A DNA stretch of 64,000 bases, from contig NZ_JIAI01000002.1 of NCBI RefSeq assembly GCF_000620785.1, positions 1 to 64,000 of the forward strand. Reading direction: 5' to 3'. Within the stretch, counting starts at the first letter, position 1; each line of letters opens with the position of its first letter. The notes under the pieces are model-generated. The model was not told the origin of the DNA and did not search any database. It saw only the letters and a list, made by a program, of their open reading frames with translations. A program made the position numbers and the translations under genes. Positions 39,923 to 48,357 of the stretch are shown in pieces. This DNA comes from Actinospineispora acaciae DSM 45401 (GTDB taxonomy: Bacteria > Actinomycetota > Actinomycetes > Mycobacteriales > Pseudonocardiaceae).

Positions 39923-41199
39923 TTAGTCCCTATCGGTTGTCTCAGCATCCGGCCCAGCGCCGCGACGCCAACGATGTTGACCACGGCCAGCCCGACGAGT
40001 ATCGCGGCGGCCGGCAGTGGGCTGCCGCCCGAGCCGGCGATGAGCCCGAGCGTGACGATCGGCAGCGTGCCGCTGAACACCAGCGAGGTGAGCTGGTAGA
40101 CCAGGGACAGCCCGGTGTAGCGGGTCTGCGCCGGGAACGCCTCGCTGAGCAGCGCCGGGATGGTGACCCAGGCCGCCGAGCTGGCCGTCTGGGTCACGCT
40201 GAGCATGAGCGTGATCAACAGCGCGCTGTGCGTGTTGGCCACGTAGAAGTGCGGCACCGCGATGACGATGGTGAGCGCCAGGCCGACGTACATCACCAGC
40301 CGCTTGCCGAACCGGTCGGCGAGCAGCGCCATGATCGGGAACGACACGAAGCTGGTGGCCGCCGCGATCAACTGGGCGTCCAGCACCGTCTGCGTCGGGA
40401 CCTTGGCCTGGTCCACGGCGTAGCTCAGGAACAGCGTGCCGGTGATGTAGAAGCCGGTGATGCCCACCAGCACGGCCGCGATCCCGGCCAGGATCACCCG
40501 CCAGGAGGTGCGGACGGTGACCGCGACCGGGCTGGTGACCAGCGTGTTCTCCCTGACCGCCCGGAGGAACACCGGTGACTCCTCCAGGCGCAGCCGGATG
40601 ACCAGCCCCACCACGACCAGCACCGCCGAGAACAGGAACGGCACCCGCCACGCCCACTCCAGCAGCGTGCCGCCGCCCATCAGGGTGGCCAGCGAGAACA
40701 TCGCCGTGCTGAGCACCGTGCCGCCGGGCGAGCCGAGCTGGGTGAACGAGCCGTAGAACGTCCTGCGGTGCTCCGGCGCGTGCTCGACGGTGATCAGCGC
40801 CGCGCCGCCCCACTCGCCGCCGACGGCGAACCCCTGCACCAGCCGCAGCACCACCAGCAGCACCGGCGAGAGCATCCCGGCCGTCTCGTAGGTGGGCAGC
40901 ACGCCGATCAGGAACGTCGCGGTGCCCATGATCAGCAGGGTGGTGACCAGCGCCGTCTTGCGGCCCACCCGGTCGCCGAAGTGCCCGAACACGATCCCGC
41001 CGAGCGGGCGTGAGACGAACCCCACGGCGAAGGTGGCGAACGCGGCCATCGTGCCGAAGAACGGGTTCTGCTGTACGGGAAAGAACAGCTTGCCGAACAC
41101 CAGCGCCGAGGCCGTCGCGTAGGCGTAGTAGTCGTAGTACTCGATGCTGGTGCCGATGAGCGCGGCGGCCGCCGCCTTGCGTGCCGTCGGACTGGCCAC
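39919..41199 (-). CDS. MHS-family MFS transporter (metabolite:H+ symporter)
   Basis: A 426-residue, 12-helix transporter. SIEYYDYYAYATASALVFGK in helix 1 and the loop GHFGDRVGRKTALV are hallmarks of the ShiA/ProP-like MHS subfamily, which import osmolytes, shikimate, dicarboxylates or aromatic acids with protons. GTG 41199 follows GACGGAGGG. Translationally coupled to the downstream amidohydrolase, so it most likely takes up that enzyme's substrate. Confidence 0.9.
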   Translation of the reverse strand: MASPTARKAAAAALIGTSIEYYDYYAYATASALVFGKLFFPVQQNPFFGTMAAFATFAVGFVSRPLGGIVFGHFGDRVGRKTALVTTLLIMGTATFLIGVLPTYETAGMLSPVLLVVLRLVQGFAVGGEWGGAALITVEHAPEHRRTFYGSFTQLGSPGGTVLSTAMFSLATLMGGGTLLEWAWRVPFLFSAVLVVVGLVIRLRLEESPVFLRAVRENTLVTSPVAVTVRTSWRVILAGIAAVLVGITGFYITGTLFLSYAVDQAKVPTQTVLDAQLIAAATSFVSFPIMALLADRFGKRLVMYVGLALTIVIAVPHFYVANTHSALLITLMLSVTQTASSAAWVTIPALLSEAFPAQTRYTGLSLVYQLTSLVFSGTLPIVTLGLIAGSGGSPLPAAAILVGLAVVNIVGVAALGRMLRQPIGTK

Positions 41200-41475
41200 C
41201 GGCGGATCCCTCCGTCGTCGAGGCTTAATCAGCGGTGGCCGACAACGCTAGGCGAACCAACGGGCGGCAACTTTGACACTTCGCACAACCCGCCGCCCAT
41301 CCGTTTGTCGCACCCGCCAGGCGGCCCACGCTGAGAAAAACCTGAGGAGTGAGCTGAGGCAATCATGAGAACGCGGCGGCCATCGGCCTGGCCGCGCGGC
41401 GCCCGGATGCTGTCTGATAGCGCGCGGAGCCGGCCGTACGAGGTGAGGCGGCACGTGAGCTGGGGGTGAAGTCAG

Positions 41476-43011
41476 GTGACCGAGACCGAGGTCCGGTCGG
41501 CGCCCCCGCAGCGGACGCCGGCCGCCCGCGAGGCGAAACGGGACCGCCGTTCGACGCTCATCATCGCGGCGGCGGTGATCGGCACCGGGATCGCCTCGGT
41601 GCTCGGGGCGCTGTTCGGCCCGGCGGCGGCGTTCGGGACGGTCGGCGCGCTGTTCGCGGTGCTGCTGGCGACCGTGTCGGGGCTGTACCCGAGCTTCGCC
41701 ACCTACGCCTACCTGGCCACCCTGCCGTTCCTGGCCGGGATCGGCCGGGACGTGCTGCTGCCGCTGGTGCGCCCGAACGAGGGCCTGCTGGTCGTGGTGA
41801 TGGGCGGCGCGGTCATCGGCGCGTACCTGCGGCTGCTGCGCGGCGACGAGGTTCGGCCGCGGTTCTACCCGCCGGTGGACCTGCCGCTGGCGGTGTTCCT
41901 GCTGATGGCCACGGCCTGGCCGCTGGCCTCGCTGACGTTGCGCGGGCTGGTCCCGACCGGCGAGGAGTACGCCTCGCTGCTGCCGATGACCAAGCTGGTC
42001 GGGATCTACTTCCTGGTCCGCTACACGATCACCACCGAGCAGCGGATCCTGCGCGCGATCCGGCTCATCGTGTGGCCGGGCGCGGGCGTGGCGCTGATCG
42101 CCGTGCTGCAGACGCTGAAGTTCGGGCCGGTGCTGGCGCTGCTGAGCACCCTGTGGGCGGGCTCGGACAGCAGCGCCGCCGCGCCGAAGGAGGCCCTGGG
42201 CGAACGCGGCAGCGCCACCCTGGGCTCGCCGATCGCCACCGGCGACTTCGTGATCATCAGCCTGATCCTGGTGCTGTGCTGCGGCACCCGGGGCCTGCTC
42301 GGGCGCCGCGAGCGGCTGATCCTCGCGGTGATCCTCGGCACCGGCGTGCTGGCCGCCGGGCAGTTCTCCACCTGGATCGCCGCCGCGGTCAGCTTCGCGC
42401 TGCTGGCCTGGCGGTTCCCCGAGCTGCGCCGCCAGTCCCGCAAGTTCGCCCCGCTGGCCCTGGTCGCGTTCGTCATCGGCGCACCGGCGTTCCTGGGCCG
42501 GCTCGGCGGCATCGGGGAGTACAGCACGGGTTCGGCCCTGTCCTGGCTGCCCGAGCCCGAACAGGGCCGCCTGGACAACCTGCTGCACATGTACCTGCCG
42601 CACTTCGACTGGCTGACCACCCTGATCGGCGTCTCGCCGAACTGGGTGCTCCAAGCCCCCGAACGATGGCGCAAGGTCATCTACCTGGAATCCGGCGTGC
42701 TCTGGTTCGTCTGGGTCGGCGGCATACCCCTGCTGCTCGCCTTCGGCTGGCTGTCGCTGCGGATCCTGCGCTCGCTCAAACCCGTACTCGGACACCCCGG
42801 CCCGTTCGGCGCCACCGCCTCCTGCCTGGACATCGTCTGGCGCTTCCTGCTGGTCCTCACCATCATCGACCCACACCTGCAGCAGCGCGGCGGCGGCGAC
42901 CTCATCTTCACCCTGCTCGCCATCGTGGTCACCGGCCTCGACCAGCGCGGCATCACCTACGAGGGGTTCCTCCCGCCGCGACCACAACCCGGCGCGGTGC
43001 CGGCGGCCTGA
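41476..43011 (+). CDS. polytopic membrane protein, O-antigen ligase/polymerase-like
   Basis: A 511-residue protein with about ten to twelve transmembrane helices, starting STLIIAAAVIGTGIASVLGA, after a charged 25-residue tail. The outside loop near residues 345-400 (STGSALSWLPEPEQGRLDN) and later ITYEGFLP resemble the WaaL/Wzy-type ligases. If so, it would transfer or polymerise a cell-surface glycan. No glycan genes are nearby. GTG 41476 follows GGGGGTGAAG. The 276-bp gap upstream holds no clear gene. Confidence 0.68.
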   Translation: MTETEVRSAPPQRTPAAREAKRDRRSTLIIAAAVIGTGIASVLGALFGPAAAFGTVGALFAVLLATVSGLYPSFATYAYLATLPFLAGIGRDVLLPLVRPNEGLLVVVMGGAVIGAYLRLLRGDEVRPRFYPPVDLPLAVFLLMATAWPLASLTLRGLVPTGEEYASLLPMTKLVGIYFLVRYTITTEQRILRAIRLIVWPGAGVALIAVLQTLKFGPVLALLSTLWAGSDSSAAAPKEALGERGSATLGSPIATGDFVIISLILVLCCGTRGLLGRRERLILAVILGTGVLAAGQFSTWIAAAVSFALLAWRFPELRRQSRKFAPLALVAFVIGAPAFLGRLGGIGEYSTGSALSWLPEPEQGRLDNLLHMYLPHFDWLTTLIGVSPNWVLQAPERWRKVIYLESGVLWFVWVGGIPLLLAFGWLSLRILRSLKPVLGHPGPFGATASCLDIVWRFLLVLTIIDPHLQQRGGGDLIFTLLAIVVTGLDQRGITYEGFLPPRPQPGAVPAA

Positions 43012-43581
43012 GCGAGGCCGGTGCCGCACGGCGGTGACCAGCGCCGCCAGGGTGAGCAGGGCCGCGGCGGCCGCGAGCACGAGGTCGAGCGCGTTGCGCG
43101 CCGCGGCGCCCGCGCCGTGGCCGACGCAGGCCAGCGTGGTCGCCCACACCGCCGAGGAGCACAGCTGCGCGACGGTGAACCGGCGGTGGGACAGGCCGGT
43201 GCCGCCCACCGCGCGCGGCACCAGCACCCGCCCCGAGGACAGCCACTGGCCGGCGGCGACGGCCAGCGTCGGGCGTCGGCCCAGCAGCTCGCGCAGGTGG
43301 AACCAGGCCGCCGGGGTCAGGCGCGCCAGCCGCCGACCTGACCGCGACGGCACCCGGCCCCGGCGGAACCCGAGCTGGGCGCCGGCGACGGTGCCCAGGG
43401 TCGCCGCCAGGATGACCACCGGCAACGGCGCTAGTCCCCGCTGGGCGGCCGCGCCGGCGGCCATCGTGATGGCGGTGCCCGGCATGGCGAGCCCGAGCAG
43501 CAGCCCCGACTCGGCGGTCAGGACCAGCGCGAGCACGACGGGCAGCAGCGGGGGGCAGGCGTGCGGCAGCAGCTCAGCCAC
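43012..43581 (-). CDS. DedA-family membrane protein, no in-frame stop at the expected end
   Basis: From GTG 43581 the frame gives about 190 residues of a DedA-like protein: LLPVVLALVLTAESGLLLGL, the PGTAITMAAG loop, GQWLSSGRVLVPRAVGGTG with the conserved Arg positions, and a last hydrophobic helix. DedA proteins act as lipid scramblase-like membrane proteins. Homology fades at about 43012, just where the opposing gene ends, and no in-frame stop occurs until 41248-41250; the long antisense tail is probably not real coding. I give the homologous part. It overlaps the methyltransferase stop by 8 nt. Confidence 0.68.
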
Positions 43582-44197
43582 GGCGGGCGTGCCGGCACAG
43601 GTAGAGGCGCGCGGGCGGGACGTTCGCCCACGTCGTGGCGCTCGGGATGACCGTCTCGAAGGTGTCGTCCAGCGCGGCGCGCACCGCGCGGGCACGCGGC
43701 ATCAGCCGGGTCGGGCGGTAGGCGATGGTGACGAAGGTGCCGCCCGGCAGCAGCACCGACGCGATCTGGTCGAGGATGCGCGCCCGGGTCGGCGGCGGGA
43801 AGAAGCTCCAGGGCAGCGAGCTGAGCACCACGTGGGCGCCGTCGATCCCGTTGTCGCGCAGCAGGTCGGCCAGGTCGGCGGCGTCACCGACCAGCCGGCG
43901 TGCCCAGGGCGCCCGGTGGGCGAGCGCCGCCAGCATGACCGGGTCCCGGTCGACGGCGATGTGGACGGCGTCGCACCCGAGCCGTAGGCCGATCTCACGG
44001 CTGATCGCGCCGGTGCCCGCGCCCAGCTCGACGACACAGGCGCCCGGGGCGGACGGGACCATGCTCGCCATCCGGCGCGACAGGCAGCGGGAGGTCGGGA
44101 CGAGCGCGCCCATCGTGGACTGCTCGCGCAGCGCCTTGCGCGCGAAGGCCAGGGCCGCCCGGGCGCGGGTGGCGGGCGGGGCGAACTCGATGGTCAT
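43574..44197 (-). CDS. phospholipid N-methyltransferase-like SAM methyltransferase
   Basis: A 207-residue class I methyltransferase: VELGAGTGAISREIGLRLG is motif I, AVDRDPVMLAALAHRAPWA motif II, and VVLSSLPWSFFPPP resembles the PmtA/rRNA-methylase-type NPPY-equivalent SLPW seen in bacterial phosphatidylethanolamine N-methyltransferases. ATG 44197 follows GGAAGG. It overlaps dedA, also a membrane-lipid gene, by 8 nt. The pair points to phospholipid head-group or membrane homeostasis. Confidence 0.82.
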   Translation of the reverse strand: MTIEFAPPATRARAALAFARKALREQSTMGALVPTSRCLSRRMASMVPSAPGACVVELGAGTGAISREIGLRLGCDAVHIAVDRDPVMLAALAHRAPWARRLVGDAADLADLLRDNGIDGAHVVLSSLPWSFFPPPTRARILDQIASVLLPGGTFVTIAYRPTRLMPRARAVRAALDDTFETVIPSATTWANVPPARLYLCRHARRG

Positions 44198-44284
44198 CAG
44201 GGCGCCTTCCGTCGGTGTCGGATCGTCACCAACGAGCCTGTGCGGGGGAGCGGGCGCCGGACAGTGAGCCCGTACCACGGTTGC

Positions 44285-44302
44285 CGGGGAGTTTTCTCCC
44301 CG
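44285..44302. promoter_or_regulatory. inverted repeat in divergent promoter region
   Basis: CGGGGAGTTTTCTCCCCG has 7-bp perfect arms around TTTT, between the methyltransferase gene (leftward) and the histidine kinase gene (rightward). It may be an operator for the response regulator or an attenuating hairpin. Confidence 0.4.
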
Positions 44303-44379
44303 TACCGGTGGCCATATCTCCATGACGCGGGGCGGATCCCGGCGCGACGATGTGACACGGTCGAGACAGGGGGAGCACG

Positions 44380-45600
44380 GTGGGTTGGCGCGGGTTGTCG
44401 GGTGTGGCGCGGGGGTGCTGTGTCGCGGTCGTGACCGGTGCGTTGCTGGTCATGGTGGTGCTCGGGGTGTTGCTGGTCCCGCTGTTCGGCCTCGGGGTGC
44501 CGGTGCTCGGCCAGGTGCTCGGCGCGGTGGCCGGGTGGGCGTCGCGGCAGCGGCGCTGGGCGGGGATCCCGGAGCCGCCGCGCGAGGGGGCGCGGCTGCG
44601 TCGGCTCGTCGCCAGCCCGACGACCTGGCGCGAGCTGGCCTGGCTGGGGTGGCAGACGGTGGCCGGGTTCGGGTTCGCGCTGGTGCTGTTCGTGCTCGGC
44701 TACGCCGCGTGGGTGTTCGTGGGGACGCTGGACGGGCTGCCGGTGCTGGCCCCGCTGGCGGCGCTGTGCCTGGCCGTCGGCTGGTTCGTCGCCACGCCGA
44801 TGAGCGCGGCGCACCTGGCGGTGTCGCGCCGGCTGCTGGCCCCGGACCGGCGCGGCGACCGGATCGGCGAGCTCACCCGCAGCCGCGCCGTCGCGATGGA
44901 CAGCCACGCCGACCAGCTCCGCCGCATCGAGCGGGACCTGCACGACGGGATCCAGGCCCACCTGGTGTCGCTGGGCATGTCGATCGGCCTCGCCCGCTCC
45001 CTGCTGGCCAGCGACCCGGCACGGGCCGAGGAACTGCTCGGCGACGCCGGGCAGGCGACCGAGCAGACCCTCGCCGAGCTGCGCACGCTGGTCAGGGGCA
45101 TCCATCCGCCCGTGCTGGCCGAGCGGGGGCTCGCCGGCGCCGTGGAGGCGGTCGCGCTGCGTAGCGGCGTTCCCGTCGAGACCCGCCTGGAGCTGCCGGG
45201 TGGCTTCTCGCCCTCGGTGGAGGGCGCCGTGTACTTCGCCACCGCCGAGGCGCTCACCAACGTCAGCAAGCACGCCGGCGCCCAGCGCGCCGAGGTGGCG
45301 ATGACCTGGCGGGACGGGCTGCTGCGGGTGTGCGTCACCGACGACGGGACCGGCGGCGCCGACACCGGGTCCGGGACCGGCCTGCGCGGTATTCGCGAGC
45401 GCCTGGCCGCCTTCGACGGCACACTCACCGTGACCAGCCCGGCGGGCGGTCCGACCGAGATCAGGATGGAGCTGCCGTGCGTGCCGTCGTCGCCGAGGAC
45501 CTCGCCCTCCTGCGCGACGGGATCGTCCGCATCCTCGGCGCCCACGGCATCGACGTCGTCGACGCGGTCGCCAGCGGACCGCTGCTCGCCGATGCCCTGA
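44380..45600 (+). CDS. sensor histidine kinase, NarL-type partner
   Basis: A 406-residue kinase. The N-terminal sensor domain has two hairpins of membrane helices (CCVAVVTGALLVMVVLGVLL and WLGWQTVAGFGFALVLFVLG). The HisKA_3 phosphorylation site is ERDLHDGIQAHLV, and the ATP-binding N and G boxes are ATAEALTNVSKHA and GTGLRGIRERL. GTG 44380 follows GGGGAGC. The C-terminus runs about 40 residues past the usual end, and that tail is out-of-frame sequence from the response regulator gene, which it overlaps by 124 nt; the normal stop seems to have been lost. Confidence 0.88.
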   Translation: MGWRGLSGVARGCCVAVVTGALLVMVVLGVLLVPLFGLGVPVLGQVLGAVAGWASRQRRWAGIPEPPREGARLRRLVASPTTWRELAWLGWQTVAGFGFALVLFVLGYAAWVFVGTLDGLPVLAPLAALCLAVGWFVATPMSAAHLAVSRRLLAPDRRGDRIGELTRSRAVAMDSHADQLRRIERDLHDGIQAHLVSLGMSIGLARSLLASDPARAEELLGDAGQATEQTLAELRTLVRGIHPPVLAERGLAGAVEAVALRSGVPVETRLELPGGFSPSVEGAVYFATAEALTNVSKHAGAQRAEVAMTWRDGLLRVCVTDDGTGGADTGSGTGLRGIRERLAAFDGTLTVTSPAGGPTEIRMELPCVPSSPRTSPSCATGSSASSAPTASTSSTRSPADRCSPMP

Positions 45601-46139
45601 CCCGACACCGGCCGGACGTGGCGATCGTCGACGTGCGGCTGCCGCCGTCCTTCACCGACGAGGGCCTGCGGGTGGCCATCGAGACCCGCCGCGCCCAGCC
45701 GGGGCTGCCGGTCCTGATCCTGTCCCAGCACGTCGAGCAGCTCTACGCCAGGGAGCTGCTCGCCGACGGCAGCGGCGCCATCGGCTACCTGCTCAAGGAC
45801 CGGGTCATGCAGGTCGGGCAGTTCCTCGACGCGGTGCGCCGGGTAGCGGAGGGCGGCACCGTGATGGACCCCGAGGTGATCGCGCAGCTGCTGACCTCCC
45901 GCCGGCGCGACGACCCGATCGACCGGCTCACCGAGCGGGAACGAGAGGTGCTCGCGCTGATGGCGGAGGGCCGCACCAACGCCGGTATCGCCGCCCGGCT
46001 GTCGGTGACCGTGAAGGCGGTCAACAAGAACATCAACAGCATCTTCGACAAGCTCGAACTGGCCGCCAACACCGACGACAACCGCAGGGTCCTCGCCGTC
46101 CTGCGCCACCTGGACCAGCGCGACGCCCGCACGGCGTAG
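45477..46139 (+). CDS. NarL/FixJ-type response regulator
   Basis: A 220-residue response regulator. The receiver domain has acidic VVAEDLALLRDG, phosphorylated Asp in DVAIVDVRLP and Lys in YLLKDR. The C-terminal LuxR HTH is LTEREREVLALMAEGRTNAG then KAVNKNINSIFDKL. GTG 45477 follows AGGATGGAGCTGCC. It is the cognate partner of the overlapping kinase. The target is unknown; the divergent membrane-lipid genes and itself are the nearest candidates. Confidence 0.92.
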   Translation: MRAVVAEDLALLRDGIVRILGAHGIDVVDAVASGPLLADALTRHRPDVAIVDVRLPPSFTDEGLRVAIETRRAQPGLPVLILSQHVEQLYARELLADGSGAIGYLLKDRVMQVGQFLDAVRRVAEGGTVMDPEVIAQLLTSRRRDDPIDRLTEREREVLALMAEGRTNAGIAARLSVTVKAVNKNINSIFDKLELAANTDDNRRVLAVLRHLDQRDARTA

Positions 46140-46164
46140 CTCGGTGCGGCCGGGGCGTGGCCGG

Positions 46165-46899
46165 TCAGGCACCGGGGCCGGCGTCGGCGAGCGCGCGCAC
46201 GGCGACGGTGGTCAGCTCGCGCAGCCGGGGCAGCGGCAGCCGCGAGGCGGGGCCGGCGACCCCGAGGGCGGCGCGGGTGTGGCCGGCCTCGGTGATCGGC
46301 ACGGCCACGCAGCAGAACTCCCGCTGGGCGTCCTCCAGGTCGATCGCGTAGCCGTCCTCGCGGGCCGTGTCGACATGCGCGCGCCACCTGGCCCAGCCCG
46401 CCGGGTCCTCGCGGGCCAGCCGCGCCGAGGTGGCCGGGCGGAACGCCAGCAGGATGTGGCCGATCGCGGTGCCCAGCAGCGGGTCGCGGGTGCCCAGCGG
46501 CGCGGTCAGCTTGAGCGGCCGGGGCGACTCGATGGCGTCGAGGTAGACGTAGTCGCGGCGGGCCGGCACGGCGAGGTAACAGGTCTCGCCGCTGGTGGCG
46601 GCGATCGCCTCCAGAGCGGGCCGGTACCGGGTGCGCAGCGCGTCGTCGTCGGCCGCTCCCCGGCCCAGCTCGGCGAGCCGGTCGGTGAGCACGTAGCGGC
46701 CCCCGCTGGTCGGCTGGGCCACGTAGTCGAGCGACTCCAGGGTGGCCAGCAGGTTGTGCGTGGTGCTCCGGTTCAGGCCGGCGGCGGCGGCGATGTCGCT
46801 GAGCCGGGCGCCGTCCGGCGTCGCCCCCACGATCTCCAGCAGCGCGAACGCGCGGGCCACCGACTGCACGCGCCGGGGACCGTCCGTCTCTGATTCCAC
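46165..46899 (-). CDS. IclR-family transcriptional regulator
   Basis: A 244-residue regulator: winged helix VQSVARAFALLEIVGATPDG, SDIAAAAGLNRSTTHNLLAT and the effector domain with GETCYLAVPARRDYVYLDAI, LGTAIGHILLA and CCVAVPITEAG. IclR proteins control carbon/nitrogen catabolic or efflux genes in response to small acids. GTG 46899. It is divergent from an MFS exporter (145-nt gap) and several AATCCAG/CTGGATT repeats lie between, the probable operators. Confidence 0.92.
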   Translation of the reverse strand: MESETDGPRRVQSVARAFALLEIVGATPDGARLSDIAAAAGLNRSTTHNLLATLESLDYVAQPTSGGRYVLTDRLAELGRGAADDDALRTRYRPALEAIAATSGETCYLAVPARRDYVYLDAIESPRPLKLTAPLGTRDPLLGTAIGHILLAFRPATSARLAREDPAGWARWRAHVDTAREDGYAIDLEDAQREFCCVAVPITEAGHTRAALGVAGPASRLPLPRLRELTTVAVRALADAGPGA

Positions 46900-46903
46900 G
46901 ATG

Positions 46904-47031
46904 CTGGATTTTAGCTGACGTCAAGGATCGCGGTTTGCTGATGTCGAATCCAGTGTTAACCTCGGTCGCTGAATCCCACGATGAGACCTTCAAGTCGTCA
47001 TTCACCACACACAATCCAGTAATGCTGAATT
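46904..47031. promoter_or_regulatory. IclR operator repeats in divergent promoter
   Basis: A repeated heptamer fills the gap: CTGGATT (46904-46910), AATCCAG (46947-46953), CTGAATCC (46969-46976) and the palindrome AATCCAGTAATGCTGAATT (47013-47031, one mismatch). The last site is just upstream of the exporter ribosome site CGAGGAGG (47033-47040). Binding by IclR is inference. Confidence 0.6.
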
Positions 47032-47044
47032 CCGAGGAGGATTC

Positions 47045-48238
47045 ATGCAGTTGGCGCTCGCCGCCCTTGCCCTGATCGCGTTCGGCATGGGCATCGCCGA
47101 GTTCGTGATCATGGGGCTGCTGCCGAACGTGGCGGCCGACCTGGGGGTGTCGATCCCCGACGCCGGGCTGCTGGTCACCGCCTACGCCGTCGGCATCGCG
47201 GTCGGGGCGCCGCTGCTCACCGCGAGCCTGGCGCGGCTGCCCAGGAAGCCGACGCTGCTGGTGCTGACCGGGACGTTCCTGGCCGGCAGCCTGTTCTCCG
47301 CGCTGGCCCCCGGCTACGGCGCCCTGCTCGCCGGGCGGGTGGTCACGGCGTTCGCGCACGGCGCCTTCTTCGCCATCGCCTCCGTCGTCGCCGCCGACCT
47401 GGTCGCGCCGAACCGGAAGGCCAGGGCCATCGCCACCGTGATGGCCGGGCACTCGGTGGCCAACGTGCTCGGGGTGCCGCTGGGCACGCTGGTCGGGCAG
47501 GCGTTCGGCTGGCGGGCCACGTTCTGGACGGTCGCGGGCATCGCCGCGGTCTCGGTCGCCGTCTGCGCCGCGCTGGTCCCGAACATCCGCCCCCGGCGCC
47601 GGGTCGCCCTGCGCGCCGAGCTGGGGGTGCTGCGCAGCCGCCAGGTGCTGCTCGCGCTGGCCCTGTCGGTGCTCGCGAACGGCGGGCTGTTCGCGTTCTT
47701 CACCTACATCGCCCCGCTGGCCATCACGGTCGCCGGCTTCACCGAGGCGGCGGTGTCCTGGCTGCTGGTGCTGTTCGGCCTCGGCGTCGTGGTCGGCAAC
47801 GTGCTCGCCGGCATGGCCGCCGACCGGTGGCCGATGCCCACCGTCTACGTGCTGCTGGGCGTCCTCACGGTGGTGCTGGCCGCCGCGTCCGTCACCAGCC
47901 ACAGCAAGCTGGCGCTCGCGGTCACCATGCCGATCTTCGGTGCCGCCGCGTTCGGGCTGACCACTCCGCTGCAGATGCGCGTGGTCTCCAAGGCCTCCGC
48001 GGTCAACCCGGCCGCCCCGACGGTGGCCAGCGCGGTGAACATCGCCGCGTTCAACGTCGCCAACGCCGGCGGTGCCGCGCTCGGCGGGGCGCTCATCGCG
48101 GCCGGGCTCGGCTACCCGATGCTCGGCCCGGCGGCGGCCGCCGTGTGCGTCCTCGGCCTGCTGCTCGCGCTGTACTGTGGACGCCTCGACCGGGCCGACC
48201 TGGCCTCCGCGCGCAGGGCGTCCGGCAGCGTTGTGTGA
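47045..48238 (+). CDS. MFS drug/metabolite exporter (DHA1 type)
   Basis: A 397-residue, 12-helix protein. The start AALALIAFGMGIAEFVIMGL and the motif GVSIPDAGLLVTAYAVGIAV are those of DHA1 exporters (AraJ/Cmr/YdhP-like). Motif C lies in the fifth helix (GHSVANVLGVPLGTLVG). It probably exports a small hydrophobic or sugar-like compound. Its promoter overlaps the IclR repeats, and ATG 47045 follows CGAGGAGG. Confidence 0.87.
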   Translation: MQLALAALALIAFGMGIAEFVIMGLLPNVAADLGVSIPDAGLLVTAYAVGIAVGAPLLTASLARLPRKPTLLVLTGTFLAGSLFSALAPGYGALLAGRVVTAFAHGAFFAIASVVAADLVAPNRKARAIATVMAGHSVANVLGVPLGTLVGQAFGWRATFWTVAGIAAVSVAVCAALVPNIRPRRRVALRAELGVLRSRQVLLALALSVLANGGLFAFFTYIAPLAITVAGFTEAAVSWLLVLFGLGVVVGNVLAGMAADRWPMPTVYVLLGVLTVVLAAASVTSHSKLALAVTMPIFGAAAFGLTTPLQMRVVSKASAVNPAAPTVASAVNIAAFNVANAGGAALGGALIAAGLGYPMLGPAAAAVCVLGLLLALYCGRLDRADLASARRASGSVV

Positions 48239-48270
48239 CGTCAGGCGTCAGACCGGGACGGCCGGATTTC

Positions 48271-48282
48271 CCCCGATCGGGG
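48271..48282. terminator. short GATC-centred palindrome after MFS gene
   Basis: CCCCGATCGGGG is a perfect 12-nt palindrome 32 nt after the MFS stop. It may be a weak terminator (no T-run follows) or part of the next gene's promoter. Confidence 0.3.
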
Positions 48283-48357
48283 TGTAACGACCCCCGCTCG
48301 TCGATCGACTTTTCCAGTGAGTGACACTCTTTAGCGCTTGCCGATTGAGGGGTGGGG

